NCBI RefSeq assembly: GCF_030643905.1
Contig: NZ_CP121446.1
Coordinates: forward strand, 2,170,001-2,234,000
DNA: 64,000 nucleotides
DNA from: Flavobacterium sp. IMCC34852
Lineage (GTDB): Bacteria > Bacteroidota > Bacteroidia > Flavobacteriales > Flavobacteriaceae
Direction: 5' to 3'
The number at the start of each line of letters is the position of its first letter. Position 1 is the stretch's first letter. A program made the position numbers and the translations under genes. Below the pieces are notes generated by a model. It was given only the letters and a program-made list of their open reading frames with translations. It searched no databases and was not told the origin of the DNA. Of this stretch, positions 27,434 to 36,490 are shown one piece after another.

Positions 27434-30418
27434 TTAGAATTTAAGGTTAATACCAAAAACAAATGATTTAAGCGTTGGATACGCATCTAACTCTACGCCT
27501 TGGCTTCCGTAAGGATTTCCATCTCCGTTTAATTCGGGAGAAAAGCCTGAGAATTTTTTAGTGATAAAAGGGTTAATGGCGTTAAAATAAATTCTGGCAG
27601 AAGAAATAGCATCGAATGTTTTTGGTAATTTGTATCCGATTGTTATGTTATTAATTCTCCAGAAATCACCTGATTCAAGATAGTAAGTTGATGCCACAGG
27701 AACTTGATTGAAAGCACCGGGATTTCCGGCATTCGTATTAGTCGGTGTCCAAAAATCAGAGGCCAAAGAGTTTTCAATGTTTTCCCCTGAAAAACGTTGG
27801 GCTTTTTTACCATTATACACTTTAGACCCTAAAGTTCCGTAGCTGTCCATAGAGACATCGAAATTTTTATATGTAAAACCTAATGATAATCCGTACATTG
27901 ATTTCGCCAAAACAGAGCCAAAATATTTTCTGTCTGCTTCTTCCAATCCGCCTTGAGTAGTGGTTGTTCCGTCGGCTTTGTAATATAGCATTTGACCATT
28001 AGTTGGATCATATCCTGCATAGTCATACAAATAGAAACTTCCCAATGGTTTTCCTACTGATGATTCACCCAACAACTTAGTGTATTGCCCGTTACCGAGT
28101 CCGCCACCTTGAATATCAGGAAGATTAGAGCTATTTAACCTTTCGAGAGCATTTTTGTTGTTTGAAAAATTACCACTTACATAGTAAGTCCAATTATCAT
28201 TTATTTTATCATTCCATTTTAGAGAAAGTTCAAATCCTTTGTTAGATACTTCTCCCACATGAGCCGGCGATTGTTGACTGGAACCGGCAGTGATGTAAGG
28301 TCTTGTGTAAAGAATTAGGTTGTTTGTGTTTTTATTGTAAACATCAAATGTTCCGGTTAATCTGTTGCTTAAAAATCCGAAATCCAAACCAACAGAGGTT
28401 TCTTCGGTAACTTCCCAAGAAAGACTTGGATCTACTTGAGAATCAACTGTAATTCCGGTTAAGTAATTCGGAATATAATAATCTAAACCAGAAGAAAAAG
28501 CCTGACTGTTTAAAGGCACATTTTGGTTACCGAGTTTACCCCAACCGCCTCTTAATTTTAACAAATCAACCCCTTTCAAATTTTTGGCGAAATCTTCGTT
28601 GGTTATAATCCAACCTAATCCTACAGAAGGAAAAGTTCCCCAGCGGTAATCTTCACCGAATTGAGAAGAACCGTCACGTCTTACCGTAGCAGTCAATAAG
28701 TATTTATTCATCAACTTGTATTGTATACGTCCAAAATAAGAAGCTAATTTTACCTCATTGTATAAAACATCATTGTAACTTATTACATTAGAAGCATAAT
28801 CAACTCCGTTTAATGACCAATAATTAGAATTAGCATTTACATTTCTTCTAACCACTTTACTGAAACTTCTTGGTCCTCTGCTTGAGGCTTCAATACCACC
28901 GGTTAATTCAACATCATGAACATTGTCAAACAACTTATTGTAAGTAAGATAATTAGACAAGTTCCAGTTAAAATAACTATCATTAGATCTGGTTAACAAA
29001 TTAACATTTGATGTCGATGGATAATCCGCTTCTTCACGTGTCGGATCGGCAGCCAACCAGATATTTTTGGTGTCTTCATAATTGTAACCTTTCCAAGTAT
29101 AATATTCTCCGTTAAAAACAGAAGAATATTTTAAGCCTTTCATAATATCAATATCTAATTTCAATCCTCCTTGGAGCGTTATGCTTTTTTGTTGCTCATC
29201 AAAGAAATCAAGCTGTGCAACTGGATTACCAACATTATTGAATGAAGAACCTGTTGGAGAAGCAAAACCGTCATCGCCTACAAAAGATACCCCATATTGT
29301 CCTGATGGAAAATAAACCGGAACGATTGGTGATTGTTTATAAGCATTGGTAAAAGCTGAAAATGGTTTAGGATTTACTTTAGCATACGATACACTGAAAT
29401 TCTGAGATAACTTGATTTTGTTTGAAATCTTATATTCATTATTGTTTCTGAATGTTAATCTGCTGTAATCCATTCCGTTAAGAATGGCTTCTTCGTCGTA
29501 ATAACCAGCACTGAAAAAGTACTTAATGTTTTCACTTCCTCCCGAAAGGGAAACATTACTTTGAGAGTATTGACCTGTTCTGGTAATTTCTTTAAACCAA
29601 TCTGTGTTAACCGGTTGATCTTGAGAGAATGTGGTTGAACCCAATGCCATATTGGTATAATAAGAAAACTTATTACTACCTGCCATTTTCACCACGCTTA
29701 AAGGACTTCTGAAACCGGTAAACATTTCGACTTCAACGGCCAATTTACCAACTTTACCTTTTTTGGTTTCAATGATGATAACACCATTGGCTGCTCTGTT
29801 ACCATATATAGCTTTGGCAGTTGCGTCTTTTAGAATTTCATAGGATACAATATCGTTTGCATTGATATTGTTGATGTTATCCGCCGGCATACCATCAACC
29901 ACAAAAAGCGGTGTTCTACCTCCAATTGCTGTTCCAAGTCCACGAATAATTACGCTGGGGGTTGAACCCGGAGAATCTGAGGCAATAACTTGAACTCCGG
30001 CTGCTTTACCTTGAATAGCTTGAGAAGCATTTAAAACCTTAGTCTTAGTTATCTCATCTGCTTTTAAAGAAGTAATAACCGAAGTGTTGTCGATTTTTTT
30101 TCGGGTACCGTATCCAATGATTACAACATCTTGAAGCTGGCTGACTTCCTCTTTTAAAGTCACCTGCATCCCAGGAGTTGCTTCTACGGTCTTGGTTTCA
30201 AATCCAATCATGGCGACATTAATTTTGTCACCGGCATTAGCCTTGATTTTAAATGCACCTTCCATGTCAGAAATCGTACTTGAATTCATGGTGGTATTGG
30301 TAATGTTGGCTCCAATGAGCGCAATACCTTTTTCATCAACTATTTTCCCTTCAATGGTTTGTGAAAACGCAAAGATTGGGAAAAACAGTAACGAGAGTAG
30401 TACATAAATGTTTTTCAT
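27434..30418 (-). CDS. SusC/RagA family TonB-dependent outer-membrane transporter (PUL2)
   Basis: This 994-residue protein has a signal peptide (to FAFSQ20) and a carboxypeptidase-regulatory-like domain (about 21-95, IEGKIVDEKGIALIGANIT). The plug domain follows (about 96-215), with VVIIGYGTRKKIDNTSVITS and LKDATAKAIYGNRAANGVI, then the barrel ending SFVFGINLKF. It imports the oligosaccharides released at the surface by the GH144 lipoprotein. It is first in the PUL2 transcript, with a -7-type element about 30 bases upstream of the start. Confidence 0.97.
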   Translation of the reverse strand: MKNIYVLLSLLFFPIFAFSQTIEGKIVDEKGIALIGANITNTTMNSSTISDMEGAFKIKANAGDKINVAMIGFETKTVEATPGMQVTLKEEVSQLQDVVIIGYGTRKKIDNTSVITSLKADEITKTKVLNASQAIQGKAAGVQVIASDSPGSTPSVIIRGLGTAIGGRTPLFVVDGMPADNINNINANDIVSYEILKDATAKAIYGNRAANGVIIIETKKGKVGKLAVEVEMFTGFRSPLSVVKMAGSNKFSYYTNMALGSTTFSQDQPVNTDWFKEITRTGQYSQSNVSLSGGSENIKYFFSAGYYDEEAILNGMDYSRLTFRNNNEYKISNKIKLSQNFSVSYAKVNPKPFSAFTNAYKQSPIVPVYFPSGQYGVSFVGDDGFASPTGSSFNNVGNPVAQLDFFDEQQKSITLQGGLKLDIDIMKGLKYSSVFNGEYYTWKGYNYEDTKNIWLAADPTREEADYPSTSNVNLLTRSNDSYFNWNLSNYLTYNKLFDNVHDVELTGGIEASSRGPRSFSKVVRRNVNANSNYWSLNGVDYASNVISYNDVLYNEVKLASYFGRIQYKLMNKYLLTATVRRDGSSQFGEDYRWGTFPSVGLGWIITNEDFAKNLKGVDLLKLRGGWGKLGNQNVPLNSQAFSSGLDYYIPNYLTGITVDSQVDPSLSWEVTEETSVGLDFGFLSNRLTGTFDVYNKNTNNLILYTRPYITAGSSQQSPAHVGEVSNKGFELSLKWNDKINDNWTYYVSGNFSNNKNALERLNSSNLPDIQGGGLGNGQYTKLLGESSVGKPLGSFYLYDYAGYDPTNGQMLYYKADGTTTTQGGLEEADRKYFGSVLAKSMYGLSLGFTYKNFDVSMDSYGTLGSKVYNGKKAQRFSGENIENSLASDFWTPTNTNAGNPGAFNQVPVASTYYLESGDFWRINNITIGYKLPKTFDAISSARIYFNAINPFITKKFSGFSPELNGDGNPYGSQGVELDAYPTLKSFVFGINLKF

Positions 30419-30440
30419 AAATTGTTTAGGATGAGTTAAT

Positions 30441-30480
30441 ACTTCAACAAATTTATCTATTACATCGTTATAGTTGAAGT
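30441..30480 (-). promoter_or_regulatory. susC (PUL2) promoter with flanking inverted repeat
   Basis: On the minus strand, TAAATTTG (plus-strand positions 30448-30455) fits the TAnnTTTG -7 consensus 30 bases before the susC ATG. It is enclosed by an 8-bp perfect inverted repeat, ACTTCAAC (30441-30448) and GTTGAAGT (30473-30480). The repeat could be a binding site for the SusR-like protein encoded upstream. The remaining bases of the gap up to 30682 show no gene. Confidence 0.5.
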
Positions 30481-30682
30481 TAATTAAATACTACAAAACT
30501 ACATCATTTTTTCATTTTTATTTTTTAAATAATTGTTTTTCAATAAATTAAAAAGTTAAAAAAATACAAATAACTTCTCAACTAAAAAGGCAAATGATGT
30601 ACTATTGATGAAGTAACACCGAATAACAAATCAGCAAAATATAAAGAAAAAAAATACAGATAATGAAAAAAAATGCTTTTGA

Positions 30683-33430
30683 TTATACCATATTCATAAA
30701 AGAGGAAAGATTGATATCCTGCTGTAAGTCAAGCTTTTTCCTTAATCGGTAACGGTGAAGTTCTACACCTCTGAAGGAAATATTCATTAAAGGCGCGATC
30801 TCCTTAGATGACAAACTCATTTTCAGATAAATACATAACTTTATATCTTTAGAAGATAGTTTAGGATACCTTGAGGTAAGCCTTTTTATAAAATCTTCAT
30901 GGCTTTTGTAAAGATTGTTCTCAAAAGTTTCCCATTCCTTTTTATTAATAGAATTAAGTTTAATAGTTTTCTTAATATTGTTTTTAAGCGAAACAATATC
31001 ATTGTCTTTTTCAAGCAGTTTTTGTATACTTTCAATCATTTCCGATTGCTTGGCAATGGATAGCGACTTTCCGGCAACTTCAGAAGCCTTTGCCTGTATC
31101 TGTACTTCCAAGATATGTTTGTCATATTCCTGAGATTTTAATTTGGTTTGTGCGTCCATTTCTAACTTCAGGATTTCTTTTTGGTGCTTGAGTTCTTCCT
31201 CCTTGAGCTTTAATTTTTCGATGTATCTAATTTTATTCCATTTGTAATACAGGTAAAATATCAATGAAATAATCGACAAATAAATCAGTATCATCCAAAA
31301 CGAAATATACCAAGGCATGGCGACTCTAAAAGTAAACTCAGATAATGGCAAAAACTTTTCTCCGTCATTGTAAAAAACCTCAAACTCATGACTGCCGCTT
31401 GACAAATTGCTTAGGATAATATTGGGACTTTGCAACGGAATATAAGAGTTTGCTTCATCAAGTTTGTAAAACAATTCCAATTCGTTATAACCATAGTAGG
31501 CAGAAATCACATCTAAACTAATCGATTTATTATAGTCTATAGTACTTGATTTTTTGATAAAATTACCATCGACAAAAGCTTCTATTTTGATACTTTTTAC
31601 CTCAGGCAATAACTTTGATTTTTGAGGTTTAAAAGCAAAAAAACCGTCGTCTAAATTCAGTAAAAATTCATCACCGTTCTTAAAAACCTTAGTGTCTTGA
31701 TTGATGATCTTGCCTTCATAATATTTCTCCGGAATAAGATGCCAAATAAATTTGTTTTTGTTTCGGTTGATTAAGTAGAGCGACTTATCTTTTAAAACAA
31801 TAAAATTTTCATCGTTGATGGTGATTAATTCCGAAATATTAGAAAATGACTTATTAAAAAAAGTATTCAATTCAAGCTTGTCTGAAATAGCATTGTATCC
31901 GTACCATTTTGAGTTGATATAAAATAAAGCTTCATTATTAAAGCTGACCATCTTTATACCGTAATCATTGAGAATTTTGTTTTTTCGGGTAACGTTTTCA
32001 ACTTTCTTAACCACAAACTTATCGTCAAAAAGGATTCGATACAAGCTTCTGTAATTGTCAACTGCCCATAGTTCATTAGGTTTATTTTGAATGATATTTT
32101 TTATGGGCTTTGTCAGGTTTGAAAAATACTTATAACTTTTGAAATCATTAGGGTTTTCATAAATAACAATCCCCGAATAATTGGCCAAAAAATAGTTGTT
32201 GTGAAAATTACTTTTGAGGAATTTCCAACCGCCATTTACATCATTAACTTTAGTCAAAGCACCGTTTTGGTAAACATAAGTTCCGTCGTTGTGACCAATT
32301 AAACATTTGTTTTCAACGGGCAACATGTCCCAAACTTGTCCTTGAGAATTGGACAACAAAGTCAACGATTTATCATGGTATTTAAAAACCCCGTGATTCG
32401 ATCCCAATAATAAACCGTCGTTCATAGGCGCTAAGGTATAAACAGAGCCTAAAACCCCTGAATTATCAGAAAAAATTCGGTATGGTGAATTGACTTCAAT
32501 ATGGGAAATACCATTGTCTAATCCAAGCCACAAATCATTTTCTTTATCAAGACCAATACATAGAACAGAGTTGTTTTTCAGGGCGTTTTTTCGGCAAACA
32601 TTGTTGTAACTGTTAGTAGATAAATCAACAATGTAAACTCCCTGAAATGCTGTTCCGATGATTAAACTTTTATTTGAAATGGCTTTGGCCGAAATAATAA
32701 TTTCCTTTTTAAGCAAATCATTTAAAGGATGTGCCCAAGGTTTTAAAACCTTATTTTCTTCAATAAAAACGCCATTCTTTTGAGTAAAAAACATCATTTT
32801 TCCATTAGTCTTATCAATGGAATGAATGATATTATTTTCGAGCAATTGCCAAGCGTCAATTTTTCTGAAATGATTATTTTCAAAAACAAAAACCCCATCT
32901 TTAACCGAAGCGACATAAATTATATTGTCAACTACAAAACAATAGGAGATTTGAAAAGGAATACTGATTTTTTTTATTATCCCTTTTTCTAAAACGTAAA
33001 GTTCATTAAAGGACTGAAAGTAAATTTTACCATCGTGTTTGAAAATCTTCCAAATTTCTTCATTGATAGACTTTCCGGTGAAAAAATTCTTGTTTTTGGA
33101 AAGTGAAGTATAATGCAACAAACCGTTGATTCTTTTCCAATAGCCGAATTCGTTATAAGAACCTGAGTAAATTTTATCTCCATCGGCAAAAACAGAACGG
33201 ATAATTGTTTTGTTTGGCAAACTGTATTTTTCCCAACGAACACCGTTATAACGAAGTAAATAGTGATTATTGGCAAAATAAAATGCGTTATCGTTGCCTT
33301 GAGTGATGCTCCAAACTTGGTTATCGCCGTTGTAATTGCTCTTGGTAAAGTTTTCTACAAAAGGCAGTAACTCTTGTGCATTGACAAAAGAACAGTACAG
33401 CAAAAAGAAAAAGGCAATTATATTTCTCAC
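30683..33430 (-). CDS. SusR-like membrane sensor/transcription regulator of PUL2
   Basis: The architecture matches the PUL1 sensor: signal peptide, about 590 residues of propeller repeats (ENDLWLGLDNGISHIEVNSP), Y_Y_Y-like sandwich, a membrane helix (ISFWMILIYLSIISLIFYLYY), coiled coil, and a LuxR/GerE-type HTH ending (SSKEIAPLMNISFRGVELHR). No ATG is available near the start. A GTG at 33430 gives VRNIIAFFFLLYCSFVNAQ, a good signal peptide. A TTG at 33451 lies inside a -7-like element and is therefore unlikely. The protein is then 915 residues. It should activate susC 264 bases downstream when its sugar ligand is bound. It pairs with PUL2 by position. Confidence 0.86.
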   Translation of the reverse strand: MRNIIAFFFLLYCSFVNAQELLPFVENFTKSNYNGDNQVWSITQGNDNAFYFANNHYLLRYNGVRWEKYSLPNKTIIRSVFADGDKIYSGSYNEFGYWKRINGLLHYTSLSKNKNFFTGKSINEEIWKIFKHDGKIYFQSFNELYVLEKGIIKKISIPFQISYCFVVDNIIYVASVKDGVFVFENNHFRKIDAWQLLENNIIHSIDKTNGKMMFFTQKNGVFIEENKVLKPWAHPLNDLLKKEIIISAKAISNKSLIIGTAFQGVYIVDLSTNSYNNVCRKNALKNNSVLCIGLDKENDLWLGLDNGISHIEVNSPYRIFSDNSGVLGSVYTLAPMNDGLLLGSNHGVFKYHDKSLTLLSNSQGQVWDMLPVENKCLIGHNDGTYVYQNGALTKVNDVNGGWKFLKSNFHNNYFLANYSGIVIYENPNDFKSYKYFSNLTKPIKNIIQNKPNELWAVDNYRSLYRILFDDKFVVKKVENVTRKNKILNDYGIKMVSFNNEALFYINSKWYGYNAISDKLELNTFFNKSFSNISELITINDENFIVLKDKSLYLINRNKNKFIWHLIPEKYYEGKIINQDTKVFKNGDEFLLNLDDGFFAFKPQKSKLLPEVKSIKIEAFVDGNFIKKSSTIDYNKSISLDVISAYYGYNELELFYKLDEANSYIPLQSPNIILSNLSSGSHEFEVFYNDGEKFLPLSEFTFRVAMPWYISFWMILIYLSIISLIFYLYYKWNKIRYIEKLKLKEEELKHQKEILKLEMDAQTKLKSQEYDKHILEVQIQAKASEVAGKSLSIAKQSEMIESIQKLLEKDNDIVSLKNNIKKTIKLNSINKKEWETFENNLYKSHEDFIKRLTSRYPKLSSKDIKLCIYLKMSLSSKEIAPLMNISFRGVELHRYRLRKKLDLQQDINLSSFMNMV

Positions 33431-33448
33431 TTTGAGCAGATTTACAGC

Positions 33449-33456
33449 CAAAAATA
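33449..33456 (-). promoter_or_regulatory. -7-like promoter element of the PUL2 sensor gene
   Basis: On the minus strand, TATTTTTG fits TAnnTTTG. Transcription should begin about 7 bases further on, just before the GTG start at 33430. This argues for that start and against the TTG at 33451. No clear -33 TTG is seen. Confidence 0.42.
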
Positions 33457-33489
33457 AAAAAACTTATGCCTTTTGGTACTAATTAAAAA

Positions 33490-34692
33490 TTAATTTCCGT
33501 CAACGTAGTCTTGCAAATAGGAAAACCTGGGTGTCAATTTACCGTTTTCGGTAATCTTAGCACGTTGGAGTATGCCATCTTTATCACCATTAAAGAAAGC
33601 CGGAATCACGTGTTGCATAAACATTTCACCAAAACCTTCGCTGGCATCTTTAGGCAATTCACAAGGCAAATTATCCACAGACATTACCATAACAGATCCC
33701 GGATGCGTATAAGGAACTTCTTTGTTTTCGAATGGCAAATAACCAAAGAAGGGTTCCGCAATAGTCGAAGCTTTGAGAGTACAAGCAATCGGTCCGTCAA
33801 CATCGCAAGAAATATCGGCCACCACTTTTATTTTGCAATCAGCGGCTTTTAGCATGTCTTGTGTCAATATATCAGGGGCATTGTTGCCGTGAAAATGTCC
33901 GGCCATAAAAACATCGGCAACCTTAGTAAAACGCTCAAAATCGGAAGTATATTCTTGAGGGTTTTTATAGAAATCATTGTTGTCTAAAACCTGTCCGTCT
34001 AAACGCTTATTGTAATCTAAAACATCAATCTGTGTGTACACCGGTTGTGAATAAACTTTGTTCAAAAAGTCCTCAACAGAAACCTGTTTGATTTTGATGC
34101 CATCGAGAATTTCTTTGGCACCCATGCCTACTTTTCCGTGGCCGGTTAAAACAATCTTGATATTGGGTAACGTTTGTCTTTTTAAACGAACAATTAAATC
34201 TTCTTTACTGTTTAACGTTTCTGCCTTTGGCAAATTAAACAATTCATATTTGATTCCAAAGGCTCTCAAGCCGTTGTAAGCACCAACAATACCGGCATAA
34301 CGGCCAAAACCGATTAGTCTTCTGTTGCTTGAATCTACAATCGTTTCGTGGTCATATAATTCGATGTTCTTGGCCAAAATTGCTTGTAACAATTTGCGAT
34401 TGTGCACTTGCTTTTTAATCGTATGCGAAAAGAAAAAGTATTTTTTATTCGGAATCAAATAATCTACAGGAATTTCCTTTACTCCAAAGAAAACATCACA
34501 ATCTGAAATGTCATCCGCTACTTCAATTCCGAGTTTTTTATAGTCTTCATCATTAAAAATCCTAATCTCTGAACTTTCCACTTTAACAATGGCTTCAGGA
34601 TGCTCTCTTTTTAGTCTTACCAGTTCTTCCGGGGTAAAAACAACTCTTCTGTCGGGCGGATTTTTTCTTTCTTTAATAATTCCGAATTTCAT
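33490..34692 (-). CDS. NAD(P)-dependent oxidoreductase, AlaDH/PNT-saccharopine dehydrogenase-like
   Basis: This 400-residue cytosolic protein starts with KFGIIKERKNPPDRRVVFTPEEL, the hallmark of the alanine dehydrogenase/transhydrogenase N-terminal domain, also shared by lysine-forming saccharopine dehydrogenases. A Rossmann motif (VLTGHGKVGMGAKEIL) lies near residues 180-195. A second conserved block, KVVADISCDVDGPIACTLKAST, and PYTHPGSVMVMSVDNLPCELP lie in the C-terminal half. The His and Lys pattern of true alanine dehydrogenases is not obvious, so the substrate is uncertain. The neighbouring sensor gene follows in the same direction after 59 bases but has its own -7-like element. Confidence 0.8.
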   Translation of the reverse strand: MKFGIIKERKNPPDRRVVFTPEELVRLKREHPEAIVKVESSEIRIFNDEDYKKLGIEVADDISDCDVFFGVKEIPVDYLIPNKKYFFFSHTIKKQVHNRKLLQAILAKNIELYDHETIVDSSNRRLIGFGRYAGIVGAYNGLRAFGIKYELFNLPKAETLNSKEDLIVRLKRQTLPNIKIVLTGHGKVGMGAKEILDGIKIKQVSVEDFLNKVYSQPVYTQIDVLDYNKRLDGQVLDNNDFYKNPQEYTSDFERFTKVADVFMAGHFHGNNAPDILTQDMLKAADCKIKVVADISCDVDGPIACTLKASTIAEPFFGYLPFENKEVPYTHPGSVMVMSVDNLPCELPKDASEGFGEMFMQHVIPAFFNGDKDGILQRAKITENGKLTPRFSYLQDYVDGN

Positions 34693-34727
34693 GCTGTAGA
34701 TTTTTCTGCCCCAAAAGTAGTAGTAAC

Positions 34728-34739
34728 GAAAACGTTTTC
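34728..34739. promoter_or_regulatory. 12-bp perfect palindrome between divergent genes
   Basis: GAAAACGTTTTC is a perfect palindrome with a CG centre, as in LacI/GalR-type operators. It sits 36 bases upstream of the dehydrogenase start and 112 bases upstream of the divergent serine hydrolase gene. Confidence 0.35.
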
Positions 34740-34822
34740 AAAACTTTTTAGTAAAAATAAAAATTGTGAAAAAACTGTTGATAGCTTTGGGAAAAATTAA
34801 CGCTTCTACTGACTTGAATAAG

Positions 34823-34830
34823 TATATTTG
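34823..34830 (+). promoter_or_regulatory. -7 promoter element of the serine hydrolase gene
   Basis: TATATTTG matches TAnnTTTG and ends 20 bases before the ATG at 34851, the same distance as in uvrA. Confidence 0.55.
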
Positions 34831-34850
34831 TGTTTCCATAAGTCTCAAAA

Positions 34851-36050
34851 ATGAAAATTAAAAAATCCCACTATATACTACTATTTTACTCCTTGTTTTT
34901 GATAACAACTTCATGTTCAAAACAAGAGAAAACAGAGGAAGGCATCATTAAAATTAACGAGAAAGGATTACCCGTGATGCAACCGTTACAGGAACCATTA
35001 CCCAAACTTTCTACTGCATTCATCAATGATAAGAAATACGGTTCAGCCCGTTTTTTTGAAAAAATTTGGTCTGAAAAGAATGATAACGTAAGTTTCTTAG
35101 TCGCCAAAAACGGTCAAATCATCTACGAAAATTACATGGGGTATGCCAACAAAAAAACCGAGGAAAAAATCACCAAAGATACACCTTTGCATATTGCCTC
35201 TGTAAGCAAAGTCCTTACGGCTACGGCTGTATTGATGTTAATAGATGCCAAAAAACTGAAGTTAGACCAAAAAGCAGCGACTTTAATTGAGGGATTTCCC
35301 TATCCGGACGTAACCGTACAAACGCTTTTAAACCATAGAAGCGGCATGAAAAACTATGCCTATTTTACATATGAAAACAACAATTGGGACCGAAAAAAAA
35401 TATTAACTAATGAAGATATCGTCAAAGTTATGGTGGAAAAAGAGATTCCTTTGGAAACCAAAACCGATACTCATTTTAGTTATTGTAATACCAATTATGC
35501 CATGTTGGCTCTCATTATTGAAAAAGTCACCGGTCTAAAATACCCGGAAGCCATGAAAGAAATGATTTTTGCACCTTTAGGCATGACCAATACCTATGTT
35601 TGTGAATTTGAAAAAGACCGTGAAAATATAGTACCGTCCTATAAGGGCAATAACGTTGAAATCGGAACCGATTATTTAGACGGTATTTATGGCGATAAAA
35701 ATATTTATTCAACCCCAAGAGACATTTTAAAATTTGACACCGCTCGCTATGCTCCTTTCTTTTTGAATCCTGATTTACTTAAAAAAGTTTACAAAGGCTA
35801 TAGTTACGAAAGCAAAGGACTCAAAAATTACGGTCTCGGAATACGAATGGTAGAATATGAAGAAGGCGAACCTTTCTTTTTTCACAACGGATGGTGGCAT
35901 GGGAACACTTCTTCTTTTATCAATTTGAGAAAAGAAAAAGTAACCATAATCACCCTTTCCAACAAATACACCAAGAAAACTTACCAATCCAAAAAACTAG
36001 CCTCTCTGTTTGGGGATTATCCATTCAAGTTGAATGATAGTGACGAATAA
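34851..36050 (+). CDS. beta-lactamase-family serine hydrolase lipoprotein
   Basis: This 399-residue protein has a lipoprotein signal with C22 (LITTSCSKQ). The penicillin-binding/beta-lactamase fold motifs are present: SVSK with nucleophile S117 and K120, YCN with Y211 and N213, and the third motif as FHNGWWHG near residue 345. Class C-like enzymes of this type include D-Ala-D-Ala carboxypeptidases, esterases and peptidases, so the reaction cannot be fixed. It is anchored in the periplasm or outer membrane. It is monocistronic, followed closely by the tmRNA promoter. Confidence 0.88.
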   Translation: MKIKKSHYILLFYSLFLITTSCSKQEKTEEGIIKINEKGLPVMQPLQEPLPKLSTAFINDKKYGSARFFEKIWSEKNDNVSFLVAKNGQIIYENYMGYANKKTEEKITKDTPLHIASVSKVLTATAVLMLIDAKKLKLDQKAATLIEGFPYPDVTVQTLLNHRSGMKNYAYFTYENNNWDRKKILTNEDIVKVMVEKEIPLETKTDTHFSYCNTNYAMLALIIEKVTGLKYPEAMKEMIFAPLGMTNTYVCEFEKDRENIVPSYKGNNVEIGTDYLDGIYGDKNIYSTPRDILKFDTARYAPFFLNPDLLKKVYKGYSYESKGLKNYGLGIRMVEYEEGEPFFFHNGWWHGNTSSFINLRKEKVTIITLSNKYTKKTYQSKKLASLFGDYPFKLNDSDE

Positions 36051-36055
36051 ATACT

Positions 36056-36063
36056 TACTTTTG
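36056..36063 (+). promoter_or_regulatory. -7 promoter element of ssrA
   Basis: TACTTTTG fits TAnnTTTG and lies 33 bases before the mature tmRNA 5' end. That leaves a short leader for removal by RNase P. Confidence 0.5.
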
Positions 36064-36095
36064 TGGTCTGATTTTTGTTAATCAGAAAACAAACT

Positions 36096-36490
36096 GGGGT
36101 CGACTGGTTTTGACAGCAAGTCGAATTGAACAGTAAGCACGTCGAGCAAGGTACCAATTGCTCGTAAATCCATGGGTACAAACTTATAAACGGCGAAAAT
36201 AATTACGCTTTAGCTGCTTAATCTGAATTATAGTAAGATTTGCCTAGTTCCGACAAGGTCGGAAAGCTGGATTCTCCTCAGAAGCCTTGGTTTATGGCGG
36301 CTGGTTTAGGGGAACCGTAAAAGTAAACCTAGGAAAGGTAATGTTCTGAATCCTTTCTGACACTGATAGAGCTAAGCATTAGGCCGCTGTCTTTGGCATA
36401 GCCTACTGTCGAAAACCCAATCAAAGACTAAACGTGTAGAAAGCTCTTTAGTTGCTTGTTTGGACGGGAGTTCGACTCTCCCCGACTCCA
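36096..36490 (+). ncRNA. ssrA: tmRNA (one-piece)
   Basis: placeholder. Confidence 0.95.
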